From Bathynomus jamesi (taxonomy: Eukaryota > Arthropoda > Malacostraca > Isopoda > Cirolanidae), in assembly GCA_023014485.1 (NCBI GenBank), contig JAJOZX010012082.1, forward strand, positions 1 through 64,000: a stretch of 64,000 nucleotides of DNA. Reading direction: 5' to 3'. Positions 32,051 through 44,080 of the stretch are shown here, one piece after another (position 1 is the stretch's first letter; every line of letters starts with the position of its first letter). Below the pieces are notes generated by a model. That model was not told the origin of the DNA. It searched no databases and saw nothing but the letters and a program-made list of their open reading frames with translations. The position numbers and the translations under genes are program-made.

Positions 32051-32871
32051 TCGTTAATCATGCTGCTGTAGAGAGATGTCACAGCCTCTGAGGTTGAAAG
32101 TATCAGAAAAGCGATATGATCGCAAAGATCTATTTTCTACATCACCGTTTGGTACAACGTATTATTCCAGATCAATAACGCGAGCAAACTGCTTCAGAGC
32201 TCAAATGTATCCGTGTTGATTTAAGAAGCAAGACGTTAGCAGTGCTAAAGTTACTGCAAAGCTAGAGGAAAACAAATTCGTTTTCGCTACAGTTGATGGA
32301 CGGGATATAGCGAAGTAAATGGAGGTTGAAATGCCATTCCCGAGGAAAGGGGAAAGTAAAGAAGACACTTCGGTTATAAAAACGATGAGAATGTAACAAC
32401 GCCGGAACTAAAGTCTCAACGAGAAATTTTCTATCCACTTCTTGACATAGCGATCGACAGAGTCAACGAAAGATTTGCTCAGCTCGAGTAGTTCTACGTT
32501 TAGTTTATTAAACTTCAAAATGAAGGAATTTGTGGACAGGAACATTATTGAAATGAATGCGGTCAATTTGCGCCAAAGATAGGTGACGTCGATATGGATG
32601 ATATGGGATCATACATTAGTTCCGCTGTTTGAGCTTTCCCAACCTCTGCTGCTTCGTCTCCCAGGGGTACAGGGGTACGTTTGACTACATCTTTAGAAAG
32701 AATGTGGTCGATCTACATTCGAATGTGGGTATACTATTTCGTGTAATGTTAACCGTTCCTGTAACCGTTGCATCCGGCGAAAGATTCTCACGAAACTCGG
32801 AACTATTTACGTTCGACGAAGTTCTAAGAGCGCCTATCTGGGCTTATCGAGCATTCTATTGACCCAGAGGC

Positions 32872-34271
32872 ATCATTTGGGAGGGGGACCGTGAGGGGCG
32901 GTCGCCCCCCCCCAAGCTCACCAGGGAGGCCTCCAAGGCCCTCCAAATGATAGTTTCTTAAAAAAAAGGCACCTAATATTTTGTGGATTACCAATATAAT
33001 GAACTGCTTAGTTTAAAAACTTCAGAATTTGAAAATAATAAAATTACAAAATTAGGACAAAAAAAAAAAGCTCTCTCAGAGTAACGTCTGACGTCATGAT
33101 TTATTGCTTAACTTAATTTGATAGTTAACTGTAAATAACCATTCTCGCTGATACCATTTAATCATTCTTGTTTATATTAATTTGATTGTAAAGTACATTG
33201 AGAGTAGCAGTTAATAAATTTTGACATGCGCTCTCTCACTGCCTTCTTCGCCCACCCCCCGGCAAGCCAATATGAAATGACGCTCCTGCATTGACCATGT
33301 CATTACTAGAACAATGAACTACTAAGAAATAATCTACGGCTTTGCGGGTGCTAAGGCCCAAAAACCTCGGTTCTAGTCTCGTCTCGTTTTTGCTTCCGCT
33401 GGGGTACGAACAATTGCATTGTATCCGTAGCATAAATTCAGCTAGGAGTACTTGGGTTCGGATATGCCTTGCATCCTGGTCCGTGGGGGTAACGCATCCC
33501 TAATTAAGGTCCAGTAATGATTGAATATCATTCCCTATACCAGTTTTATCATACTATAATCACAAAACATTTTGGGAGTTTCTTTATCTTGAGTCATTTA
33601 AGTTTTTGAGAGACTTATGAAATGGTTTACTATTTAAATTAAGTAGTCTGATTGAGGCGCTTCAGACGCCAAGCTACCAAGCGCCAAGATTAAAAAACAG
33701 AAAAATGCAGTTAGAGTTTGTTAACTTGCCAAATGCCAAAACTTTTGAACCTATAACTACAGTATATAGTATATTTGATTGATTTCGATCATGCATACAG
33801 GTCCACAATATGCTCCCCTGACTCACCCACGGGATAGAGGAAGGGTGGGGGAATATAGTGGTATAAATAACTCAATTCTGGCCCCACTGACGCTTGGAAG
33901 GTTGTGGTCCGCAGCGCCTCAATTATTGTACAACATTTTAGAATTTTCTAGTTCATAGGTTGGATAATTTAGATTTCTCTTCCTCATAACAACTTACCCT
34001 ATTTGTTTATTCCATCATTTAGGCTCCTCATTCGCGTTATAACTCTTTCCCGTCTTAATCTTAAAGAGAGTCATTGTTAATGGAAAAAACTATACATGTC
34101 AACGTAGTTTTATTCTCTGCAATGAAAACGTACACAGCGACAAAATTAAAACTAGAGAATGTTAATTTTCGAAGTTGTGACATCGCTTACGTTCGTTACT
34201 TTCTGAACTTGACTAAGATTTTCTTTACAAAATAAAAGGACACGAGTGCACCCTTTTCTTCTATTCCCTCC
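32872..34271. other. repeat debris and spacer
   Basis: At 32872-32955 a short inverted pair (CATCATTTGGGAGGG...CCCTCCAAATGAT) looks like a collapsed MITE. At 33235-33440 a GC-richer segment with TACGGCTTTGCGGGTGCTAA looks like SINE debris. The rest is AT-rich. No gene recognised. Confidence 0.45.
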
Positions 34272-34275
34272 TTAA

Positions 34276-34480
34276 CCCTTTGCCTGTCCCGTGCATCACA
34301 TGTGATACATGCATCACATATGATACACAGAGCGCATCATAAATAATATTTAGTGTGATACATTCTATGATCACATATTACCCACCAACTAAACCAAATA
34401 AATCTCCTATAACCAAAAGTCTGAAAACAAGCATGGACGTTTGGACCAAACTTATGAAAATGCTTTGGACAGGCAAAGGG
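34276..34480. mobile_element. piggyBac-type MITE
   Basis: Bounded by TTAA at 34272-34275 and 34481-34484. The ends CCCTTTGCCTGTCC / GGACAGGCAAAGGG are perfect inverted repeats beginning with CCC, as in piggyBac elements. Internal copies of GTGATACATGCATCACAT form a subterminal inverted array. 205 bp, non-coding. Confidence 0.9.
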
Positions 34481-34484
34481 TTAA

Positions 34485-35142
34485 GAAATGTATAACCTTT
34501 AACATGAATATAACAAGATTTCGTGTACATTGTATATAACAACCTCTTGCCTAACTTATCTATAGATTATATTATGGAATTTACATGTATATAATTCCGA
34601 GTGATAATTATGTAAAATCAAAGAAATCTGAACTGAAACTGGATAGGCGAACGTGTATTAACTCTTATTTTATTCATTATTGTAACCAAACTCTATATGC
34701 CACATACTTCAGCAGACTGTACTAGTGTTGTCATTTTGTGGATATGAAAAAATAGATTCATATCCTTGAATGTAAGAGAAATCCTTTTAAGCCACGAAAA
34801 ATACGATATGCGTGGAATAAGATTATGTACAGAAAAAGATCTTTCCAATCAAAAAAATTTTAAAAATAAAAACTAATTTTGAGAAAAAAAAATCAGCGTA
34901 TAAATTTGTTTAACTTCACATCTGATACAATTCTGCGATATCATACGAGTATTTACATCAATGTACAGAATTTTTACCTCTTAAAAATGACAAAGAAAAT
35001 GAAAGTACAAGTTTTTGTAAGAAAAATTCCCTCCTCCAGAAAAATTTGTTATATATAAAAATTCGTCATATTAAAAGTAAACATATTGTATTAATTTACT
35101 TTTGTAAATGTTGCCTAATTTTAAGTTTTTAAATTAAAAATA
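34485..35142. other. AT-rich, 3' flank of acyltransferase-like gene
   Basis: No frame. It should hold the 3' UTR of the minus-strand gene that stops at 35143; no clear poly(A) signal was chosen. Confidence 0.45.
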
Positions 35143-36291
35143 TTATAAAAAGTAGTCGAGCACATCAACAAATTTATCAAGAACGCTGCTGACTGTCACT
35201 TCAGATACGTTTTCGGTGGAGTAATCAATGCACAGATGAAATCTACCTCTGAATGTATAAAAGGAAATTTGCATAAAACAACATCCATGAGCTGTATTTA
35301 CCCGGTCCATCCAAGTTGTCAAGAAGTTGTTCCTGTTTTCTGGAATTAACAAATCCATATTTCCCAAGTTGCACAAGCTATAAAAAGAGATCGGACGTTT
35401 TTCCTCGCTCGACTGTTTATCACTGGTTTTTCTCTCTTCCATTAGTAATTGCCTCATGGCTTCTTGTTTAAAGAACATATCCTTCGAAAGCATAGACGCC
35501 AGATTCTCCTCGATGGAGTTTGATTGATTCCAAATGTCGCTAAGAATGATTTGTTTAACTATTGTACATTGCAAATAAGGAATCATGTGTAATCCAGAAG
35601 AAAACAACATATCTACTCCTTCGGAATAAAAAATCCACTTCGCATTTACCACGTGCAGAACTTTCATTAACAACGCTTCTTCTTCATACCCATTATCTCT
35701 CGCGATTGTCAACAAGATCATATTTAGAATCGAGACTATCGTGGTGTATATCGAAACATTTTTCACATTACACAATTCAACGAAGTCAATAGTGTAACTT
35801 TCGGTTAAACATCTGTAACTAGATCGGAACTTCAGATTTCGATTATCGCTTTCTTTTAAAGGAAATAAATATTCCGATTTGTCGTATCTAATGATGGTTT
35901 TATATTCATTAAAAATGGTGGTCTTCAGTTCAGTGTTATTAAGAAGCGCGGCTTTATAATGAAGTATTCGGACTTCAATTTTATGGTCAATGTCGTATGC
36001 ATCAAACTTAGAATAATCCTGAATGGAACGGCGTGATCCTAAAATGCGATCCAGAATATTTAAATACAAGTTGCACATAACTGCGCAAGAGTAATCATCT
36101 ATAATTCCAGTATGAAAGCTAATATACAAGTGATAGATATGAGAGAATTGAGATTTAAAGTCAGGGTCCCACGACTCCTCTAATTTACTGCTCTGAAGGT
36201 AATGCAACTGCCATGATGGACCATCTTTTGTAGAGTATTCCTTGTTCGTTACTCGTTGAATAATATCAGAATATTTTGTTTCTTTCACAAT
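35143..36291 (-). CDS. acyltransferase-like gene (condensation-domain fold), last exon
   Basis: This 1149 bp exon encodes 382 residues and a stop. The acceptor is AATTTTTCAG and the join is phase 0 to the exon at 44769-44871. Near residue 61, FHTGIIDDYSCAVMCNLYL has the setting of the HHxxxDG catalytic motif of condensation/alcohol acetyltransferase enzymes, but the second His is Thr and the Gly is Asp. Near the end, FYSLCNLGNMDLL and CFMQISFYTFRGRFHLCIDY resemble the C-terminal NLG and SFYTYxGxFxLxIDY blocks of that fold. With upstream exons about 473 residues are visible, the usual size. No signal peptide or membrane segment is visible in this part. Substrate unknown. Confidence 0.6.
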   Translation of the reverse strand: MVKETKYSDIIQRVTNKEYSTKDGPSWQLHYLQSSKLEESWDPDFKSQFSHIYHLYISFHTGIIDDYSCAVMCNLYLNILDRILGSRRSIQDYSKFDAYDIDHKIEVRILHYKAALLNNTELKTTIFNEYKTIIRYDKSEYLFPLKESDNRNLKFRSSYRCLTESYTIDFVELCNVKNVSIYTTIVSILNMILLTIARDNGYEEEALLMKVLHVVNAKWIFYSEGVDMLFSSGLHMIPYLQCTIVKQIILSDIWNQSNSIEENLASMLSKDMFFKQEAMRQLLMEERKTSDKQSSEEKRPISFYSLCNLGNMDLLIPENRNNFLTTWMDRVNTAHGCCFMQISFYTFRGRFHLCIDYSTENVSEVTVSSVLDKFVDVLDYFL

Positions 36292-36387
36292 CTGAAAAAT
36301 TAGAATTATTTATTCAAATAATTTAAACTTAAAGAAGAGTTTACGAAATAAAAATGCAGATCCGACTCCAGCACACTACTAAGCCAA

Positions 36388-36560
36388 CATTCGTAGCTTC
36401 GTGGGTAACAGTTTCCCTCTAAAAAAAGTGAAGACATCGAAGTCGTGGGTTCGAATCCCAGTGATACTGATAATAATGCAGGAGTTAGTACAATGGGCTG
36501 CATTAGTTGGCCTAAGCGGTGTGCCAATTTCTGACCCTCCAACTGCTTATTAATATAGTG
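36388..36560 (+). repeat. tRNA-derived SINE, family T copy
   Basis: CGTAGCTTCGTGGGTAACAG and GTGGGTTCGAATCCCAGTGA are A- and B-box-like. The tail (CTGATAATAATGCAGGAG, GTGTGCCAATTTCTGACCC) matches 13030-13212. It lies in the large intron of the acyltransferase-like gene. Confidence 0.75.
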
Positions 36561-36675
36561 CTAAATAAATACCTATACACTATATTTTTTTTTTTTTTTT
36601 CCCTTCTTTAACTTACCGCCGATTCGTATCAAAAGAAAGCGGTACATATCTCCGCGAGGCAGTGGGTGGATGGTG

Positions 36676-38804
36676 TTACTGAGTTGGGGATGGTAGACTA
36701 GGGGGGTGAGAAAGGGTCAGTTGCTGGATAGATGGGTAGGTGGGGTATGGTCTTAGACACGATGGAGCAGATGGGAGTGAGTGAGGAAAAGGAAAATCGC
36801 TTCCGCTGAAAAGTGGGGCCTTCGGCGAGTATGGAGCGTAGACGGTCGGGTATAGGATTTCCGGACAAGAGAGGGAAACACCTGCAACGAAGAGCGGACA
36901 GGTTTGAGCATTCGACCAGGAGATGTACGACCGTGATAGGGGCATGGCAGGTAGGGCAGAGCAGGGCTGGCGAATTAGCCATAAGGTGTCCATGAGTGAT
37001 GCGGGTGTGTCCCCTAGGCGGAGACGGGCTAAAATCACTTCTTTATGGCGGGACCGGTGGAATGAGGAGGCCCAGTATCCTAATTGTGGCTTGATCTTGT
37101 GGAGTTTGTTTTGTGTGGCCTGGTCCCATTCCCGTTGCCAAAAGGAGCGGAGAGTCGGGAAGAAGTCGGGAGGAGGCCGACATGTGCCTGGACCCAGCAG
37201 AAGGCGATTGTCTTGTGTCTGAAGTAGGGGTTAAAACCGGTATTGAAATACCGGTATTGAAGAAGTACAAATAATACCGATATTATAGGTTTTCGGTATT
37301 GACAAAAATTGCTATTGTGAAATTTAGGCAATTTAGTCCTCCGATAGGCAAATAAACTGTTTTTGGAGGATTCGGAGAAAAAAAAAAGTTTCGGGGTATT
37401 TTGCAGCTAACCTCTTTTTTTCGTTTTCTATCATATATATATCTATCTATCTATCTATCTATCTATCTTATGAACCAGATTTATCGTGTTCTAGGAGACT
37501 TTAATAAAGTAATGCTTTAAAACTGTAACGTATTTTGTCAATTTTTTTCGCTTCAAACGTTTTAGATACGTTCAAAAACGTATGCACACGATTTCAAATC
37601 ATCGCGTTCCCAAATCCCAATGCATCGTTCTTTCTTCTTACATTTGTCACTTGGATTTTCAACATTTTACAAATAACTTTTGCGATATTCTTATATGAAG
37701 AAAACTTTTAAAACTAATATACCCCTTCAAACTTATGTCAAGAAAATCATTAGCGTGGAACTATTTCTATCTACCCCAGTAGTTGTATAATAATATGCTA
37801 AAAAAAAATTCAAATAATATTTTTATTACAATTTAGTAATTTACTGTATAAACTTTTTCGAATAGAATGCCATCTATTTGGAGTTGGGTCATTAATTTAT
37901 AGTAAATATGGTGAGTACTGCAAGTCCCTCAGACTTGTGGGAGGGTTGGTAGGGTGGCACCATAATAAATCAAAATAAATTATTTTTTTCATAATACCGG
38001 TATCAATACCGGGATTAGCATAATTGCCTCCAAATACCGGTATTGAAAATTTTCGGTATTATGCAAGCACTAGACTCTGAAGGCTGTTAAAAAGTGGAAG
38101 GTTTGCTGGATGGTACAGACGAGCGGATGAGGAGGGTTAAATGTCTCTAGGAGAGAAGTGCGCTTTGGGTATCTGAATAAATAACGAAGGAGCTGGCAAA
38201 GGGGGTGCGCACAATGTCGAGGGCCTCCATAATCGCGAAGAGTTCCGCCGAGAAAACGGAGGCCTCGCTGGGTAGGCTGACGCCTCGAGAAAGCGGCTGG
38301 GACAGTATCACCGCTGAGGAGGCCGCACCAGCCTCCGAGCTGGAACCATCTGTATAAATGTGACTGCGTCCGGGTTTTGGGTTGCGTGTTTTCGGAAGTG
38401 TGACCTGTATACCGTAGCGATCGTGGTAGTCTTAGGTAGGGCACACAGGTCTCTGCAAAACTTGATAGGGGTGAGGAGCCAGGGGGGGGGGTAGATGCTG
38501 TATGAAATTGGGATAACTGAGGGGGCGGGCATGTAGGAAAGTCAAGCAAAGAGCAGACCGCTTCAGTGAAGTGCCAGCTCCGTTCCTGGGGTGAGAGTTC
38601 AGACACCGCCGTGCACAGAAGCGAAGAAGGTAGCCTCTGTGCACGGATGTATGTCCTCATGAGGAGCAGACCCCGTTGGAGGGCGAGGAGGTAATTATAA
38701 TCTACTTGGAGGCTGGGGAAGAGCGGAGGCACCTGTGGCGAGGCAGAGGCCCCTATTAGGTACTGGGTCCAGGATACGGAGGCAGGCGTTGGAGGCTGAA
38801 CCAT
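36676..38804 (-). pseudogene. LINE RNase H and C-terminal CCHC part
   Basis: RNase H blocks on the minus strand: YTDGSSSEAGAAS (Asp, plus 38342-38353), FSAELFAIMEALDIV (Glu) and YSDTQSAL (Asp), the expected catalytic trio. After the nested MITE, about 37000-36680 reads LARLRLGDT, then CPTCHAPITVVHLLVEC (about 36910-36957), the zinc-like tail of RNase-H LINEs. The frame shifts several times. Confidence 0.8.
37225..38075. mobile_element. insertion in LINE with ACCGGTATT repeats
   Basis: The left end TAGGGGTTAAAACCGGTATT and right part AATACCGGTATTG...TTCGGTATTATGCAAG are inverted and rich in the ACCGGTATT unit. TCTGAAG flanks both sides (37218-37224, 38076-38082). An ATCT microsatellite lies at 37438-37468. 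Non-coding, hAT-like. Confidence 0.75.
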
Positions 38805-38901
38805 ATACTACACTGCTATAGTCCAGCTTCGACTGCACCATGGAAGTGTAAAGGCGAAGGAGAGAGCGTTGGTCTGTGCCCCATGTAGTGTGGGAGAGGA
38901 T

Positions 38902-41099
38902 CTAGGAGCAAGAGGACGTCGGAGGGATTGTTTCAGGTGTCTGAAATGGGGAACCCAGTTGAGCTGTCGGTCCAGTCATGCCCGGAAATCGTGTGGAGGG
39001 TACCACCGCAAGAGGATTGCCGTATAACGTGACAGAGGGGACAGGAAGGGTTGAGGGTCTTCTGTTGAAGAGCATACACTTGGTCTTCGAGGTGGAGAGG
39101 CGGAACCCTACCGACGTCGCCCACCTTTCCACCCGGTAGATGGCGAGCTGAATTTGCCGTTGAACGACGGATGGCTCCCGCCCTGCGAAGTAGATCGCAA
39201 GGTCATCCGCGTAGATAGAAGAACGGATGGTGGGTGAAAGGCATTTTGAGACTGTTCATAACTATGGAAAAGCATAGAACACTGAGGATGTTTCGCTGTG
39301 GGACCCCCTCCTCCTGCACAAAAGTGTGTGAGAGGATTAAGCCCACCCGAAATTTAAAGTTTCGGGAGGAGAGGAAGCCCCTGATGAAGGTCGGCAGGGC
39401 TCCGACGAGACCCAGATTTTGGAGCTGAAGAAAATTGATAGGACGAACTGTCCAGTGTCGAAGGCATTCTGTATGTCTCGGCTGAGGAGCAGGAGGGGAC
39501 CAGTGGTGGAGCGAAATTGTCTGAAGCCGGACTGGGAAGCCGGAAGGAATCACTGTTTTCAAGGAAGAAGGATAGTCGCGTAGCGGCCATTTTTTTCGAA
39601 GACTTTGCAGGCACAACACGGTAGGGCGATTGGTCTGTAGTTTGTGGGATCGAGGGAATCTTTGCCGGGTTTGGGGATAATGATTACGTGGGCCTTCCTC
39701 CACCGGGAGGGGAAGGTGCCCTCTCTCCATATGCGGTTGTATAGGTCTAGTAGGAAAATTTGTAAGGTAGGGTGGATGTGCTGAATCAATGAATCATGCT
39801 GTACGGGATACCGTCCGGGCTGGGACAAGGGGATCGTCGAGAGGCCAGTGCCGCCTGTAGTTCACGCATGGTGAACAACCGATTGTAGGTGCTGTCTAGG
39901 AATAGTGAAGAGGAGCTATTGCTAGGGGCGGGTACGAGGGAACTGTCTACGGAGGAAGAAACGGCGGCGAAGGTAGAAGTTAGGTGGTTTGCCACCGATT
40001 TGGGTTCGTATAAAAGTTCGTCGTTAGTCTGGAGGACAGGGGTCGGGAGGGGACATGTCGCCTCTCGACGCCCCGTAGCTTCTTCCAGATGGTAGCCGAA
40101 GGACACAAAGGCACGCCAAGAAGCACGGCGCGCTTTTTTAATTGTACGGCGGGCGATGGCCCTGGCCCGTTGCATCTCCGTGCAATGGATGGGGAGTCGC
40201 GTACGGTAGAAGCGTCGAGTAGCCTTCTTGGCGCGTATGGCCTCCGTGCACTCTGGGGTCCACCAAGGTACCCGTCAGGTGTAGGGGTAGGTGGAGGATC
40301 ATGGGATGTTAGTGCACGCAGTCGCTACAACGATTGACTCGAAGTATCCGATACACTCGTCGGAGGATGGGAAGTGGGCAATCGTAAGGGTTGTGTATAT
40401 ATATTGTCGTGGAAGCGGGACCAATTAGCTTTGGCAGTAATCCATTTTTCCGTAACCCGAACGGTCTGGTCGGGCCAATTTAGCGTGAGTTCAACAGGGA
40501 AATGGTCACTTCCATGGTGGTCTTGAAGGACTTGCCATTGAAATCTAGGAGGGCATCGGTCGAGACGAAGGACAGGTCTACACAGGATGGAGTGCAGGTG
40601 GTGGCATGGTAGAATGTAGGAAAGCCATCACTGAGGCACTCGAAGGAGAGCTCGGTCATGATAGTAATCAGGGGTCTGGGCCATATAGGTGGTGTGTGTG
40701 TCTCCCCACAAGGGGTGGCGACTATTGAAATCGCCTTGTAATAGAAAGGGCCTAGGAAGTTGTTGTACCACCTCCACCAGGTCATCGTGGGAAACGTGAG
40801 TGTGGGGAGGGAGGTATATTGAACAGAGTGTACTGTCTATCCAGGGAAAGCCGGGTAGCAATCACCTGTAACGGGGACCGGAGAGAGATTGTGGAAGGGG
40901 ACTGCGTGGTGTAACGAGAATGGCAGCCCCCCTTCGAGGAGACTGGGTGGTGATATAGGAATATATAGTAGGGAAGGGTAAGGGCCTGGTCCCCAGGATT
41001 AACTCCTGGAGGCAGACAGACACACACCGGACGGGACGTGGCAATCGCAAATATTCCTATGCAGTTCCAATGTACTATTGTAGTTTTCGGGGGATCCAT
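38902..41099 (-). pseudogene. LINE endonuclease and reverse transcriptase
   Basis: Endonuclease pieces at 41099-40500 include STLCSIYLPPHTHVSHDDL and LLQGDFNSRHPLWGDTHT. Reverse transcriptase pieces at 40175-38902 include CPSPDGIPYSMIH, KAHVIIIPKPGKD, NYRPIALPCCACKVFEK, RNILSVLCFSIVMNSL, YADDLAIYF (plus 39202-39213 for the core) and LSTSKTKCMLFNRR. The catalytic box itself is intact, but frameshifts separate the blocks. Confidence 0.85.
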
Positions 41100-41729
41100 T
41101 ATTCGATGGGGGATGGGTAAAGGTGTAGGTGCTAGGGGGTTGGGTTGTGAAGGGAGATCTGGGGTTCGCGAAGGCGAAGGATGGGTCAGGAGTATAGCTG
41201 GCTATCGGCCGTTCACCAAAGAAGGAATCGGTTGGCCAGTCGACCTCAGCGGAGATTGCGGGGTCGAATCTGCCGAGCGAGACTGGAGGCGTGGATCACA
41301 GCAGCTAAGAGAACGTCGTGGGCTCAGAGGATGAGAAGTTTCTTGGTGGGCTTCTGTGTTCGGGCCAGGAGGGGCGCTTTATTTTCCATAGTGGCATCTC
41401 CCAGCCTGTCTGGGTTCTCACGGCGGACCCTGGGTGGCGATAGAAGGTACCAGAAGGATCGGGCCGGTGGGAGGGAGGACGTGCTCAGGGCAGGGTGGCT
41501 AACAGGGAGGGGGTGGAAGGAGATGAACCAGTGTGTTATCGTGGAGGGGTGGAAAAAATGGCACCAGGAGGCAAGGGCAGATCCATAAGACTCATGGGCG
41601 CGGCCGAGCTCCTCTTGGCCACACCATGTAGTTGCACCAGAGCCGCATCCACTGGATCCTCGGGGAAGAGGATGTTGTCCACATTGGATCTCGTCGTGGG
41701 AGGCGGGTCATGTAACTCGGCTACTATTG

Positions 41730-42480
41730 TCAGAGTCTGTGGGGATAGATTAGAGGGACTTCTGTGGTTGGGTGATATGGTCCTCGTAGACGAACTAAGG
41801 GGTGAAAGGGTCCGAGCCGTCTTCTTAGATCTGGGGGAAGAGGGAGGCCTGTTGAAAGGCCGGTGTGTGTCTGGCGACTCGCTCCGGCGTCTCTGCCTCG
41901 TCGGCTCACCCCGGGCGTTAGGTTCGGGTGTGTGCAGAGTGCTGGGAGGGCAGGGTTCGAGGTGGACGGGGCCTGGGTGTCCTGGTTCCAGATTCCTGGA
42001 GAGTCTGTAGCAGGTGAAGAGAGGCAGGAGGTCGTCGGGTCCAGCGAGGACTCCCTTTGGGAGGGATGAGCAGCAGTGGTCGAAGGGGGTTCGAGCGGCA
42101 GACCAGGGCGGCGTGCCGAGTGGACAAAGCCGAGGACAGCGGCATAAGATAACCCCGGCCTCACCTTCCGACTCCGCACCCTGTTTCGCGCCTTTCGGAA
42201 TTTAAGGAATTCCGCTTCCTGCAGGCCTCGGACCTCCTCCTTGAACTTGAAGAAAAGGCATTCGCGGGATGAAGAGGGGTGTGCGCCTTCGCAATTGGAG
42301 CGTGTTGAGGCACTTGTCTGGGTGAGTGATTTCTCCGCAACGAACACACAGTTGGTGCCGTTGTCGGCAAACTGAGCTAACGTGTCCGAACTTGTTGCAT
42401 TTGAAGCAACGGGTCGGGTCTGGGATGTATGGGCGGACAGTGAACTCGCATGACGTGCGGTCTCCCATACCACATCCCAT
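41730..42480 (-). pseudogene. LINE ORF1 with zinc knuckles
   Basis: PTRCFKCNKFGHVSSVCRQR and HQLCVRCGEITHPDKCLN (about 42305-42412) are two adjacent CCHC-type RNA-binding knuckles. Pro/Ser/Thr-rich frames follow. This nucleocapsid-like protein would package the LINE RNA. The frame is broken downstream of the knuckles. Confidence 0.8.
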
Positions 42481-43290
42481 ACAATACGGTCGGGAGGGAC
42501 TAAGGTGTTGAAGGTAAGAAGTAGGCGCGGAGTGGAGGAGGGGGTGCCTCCCTGTCAGGATGTGAAGCGATGGATCTTAGTGACACCCTGGGGTGCGAGG
42601 TCCTTCAGGAGCTCGTTCACTGTAATCGATAATAGGCGGGTGGCATAAATAGTGCCATGACTGGTTCAGACGAGGGTGTGGGGAGAAGGACACCGAGCAT
42701 CCAAGGACCTCAGTGAGGGAGAGTGGCGCATTCGTCTCTGCAGCTGTGTGTGATTTTATGAGGGAGCGAGCCATCCCTCTGTGGTCGCACATCATAGCGG
42801 CTGGAGTTGCTGCAGGCTCGGGTCGCCTGAAACGTCAGTTGGTCGGAAGGGACCCAGAGGTAGGCCGGATCACTGAATTTGTGGATACTCGGAAGGGATA
42901 GGGAGGCTGTAGAATTGAAGTGGACTGCGATATCCAACGGTCGATAGGATGGACATGAATGTCGACTTCCCCGTCCGCCACGGGGCTCTCTCCATGGGGA
43001 GGCGGGCCGACGGCGGGTGATTTGGGGGCATACGGGGAGAGTAAGAAGCCGGGTTTTGGAGGCAAGTCTTGGGTGGAACTTAACTTGCCCGAAGGCGGAT
43101 GAGGTGGGCTAGGGCGAGACCCCTGTTCCAGAGGATATATGTCCATGGGCATGTTCAAGGTACAGGCTGGGGTCGGTAACGGAAGAGGAGAGTGCAAGTG
43201 TTCCGCTGCTGGAGGAGGGGCGACCTCCTCAAGACGTGTCTTCCAGTAGTGGAGGACTCGGGGGGGGGGGGGCCTTGATTGACCACCACC

Positions 43291-44080
43291 CATGGGCGCC
43301 CGCAGGATTTTTTCCAAGGGGGGGCAAAATTTAATGTATTAATAGGTAGGGACCGGAGCAAGCAAAAAACTTTTGACCCCTTAGGAACCAGCAGGTTAAT
43401 TCTAAGCAAGTTTAGTGTTGCATTGTCTGTAATGGAAAATGCAAATATATATTGTATATACATACAATGCACATGATAACAATCATTTATTTTATTTATA
43501 ACAGAAACATGATAGAATGAAGAAAAAAGCACACTGAAGTAAATGTTGTACCTAATTTGAAAACGGTGTTTCGAGCATCACCTACACTACTCATTTGAAT
43601 AGGAATTGTAGTCGTCTGCGGTCACTACCAAAATTATGAACAACCTTTTCCATAAAATCAGTTTTGTTGGAGTTGATTTTCTCCCGGTGTACACTGAGCA
43701 TACATAACCCAGAGAGTCGCTCATCAGACATAGTAGACCTCAGCCATGTTTTAACTCGCCGAAGTGTACTGAAGGATCTTCCGACTGTGCATGTGTAAGG
43801 ATCAAAAACAATGGCTGCCACGCACTGCATGCAGCCAGGTGCTTGAGTTGGCGCTGCCAACTTGGCGGGATAATTTTAAGGGGGGACTTCTGAACAAATA
43901 AAAAGGTAGCAACCTTTTATCATGCACACAAATAAAAATTTTCACCCTTTAGGAGGCAGTTGGATACTTTTCAGCAAGTTTAGGATATAAATATTTTCTT
44001 AGAAAATATTTAATATATTTTCTTGGCATTTCCAGGGGGAGGCAAGCGCCCCCCCTTGCCCCTACCTGCGGGCGCCCATG
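43291..44080 (-). mobile_element. hAT deletion element nested in LINE
   Basis: The ends CATGGGCGCCCGCAGG / CCTGCGGGCGCCCATG are perfect inverted repeats. CCACCACC duplicates exactly at 43283-43290 and 44081-44088. On the minus strand, 43591-43860 keeps the transposase C-terminus (CTVGRSFSTLRRVKTWLR, STMSDERLSGLCMLSVHREK), a ZMYM-type hAT dimerisation domain. The rest of the gene has been deleted. Confidence 0.93.

Larger units (their letters stand above)
29860..32870 (+). pseudogene. ZMYM/TTF-type hAT transposase, heavily decayed
   Basis: Plus-strand pieces in order: DMEFQRDSFKIFFKELLLHS near 29990, a zinc-finger-like block at about 30090-30230 (SSDRIFCFCCAFFD, GRFNAWQNLSRSLKQHKHS), a core block at about 31500-31610 (SPRKS, then NINITDCRGQSN.NGSNMD with frameshifts) and the C-terminal block at 32740-32860 (TVPVTVASGERFS, then ERLSGL in another frame). 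The order matches TTF-zinc-finger hAT proteins with a C-terminal dimerisation domain. Stops throughout and two insertions (30642-31410, about 31776-32050) show an old dead copy. Confidence 0.72.

Noticed and set aside
42713..43317. Pro-rich frames in the 5' part of the LINE as host genes
   Set aside because: They lie inside LINE sequence with no splice sites or known domains.
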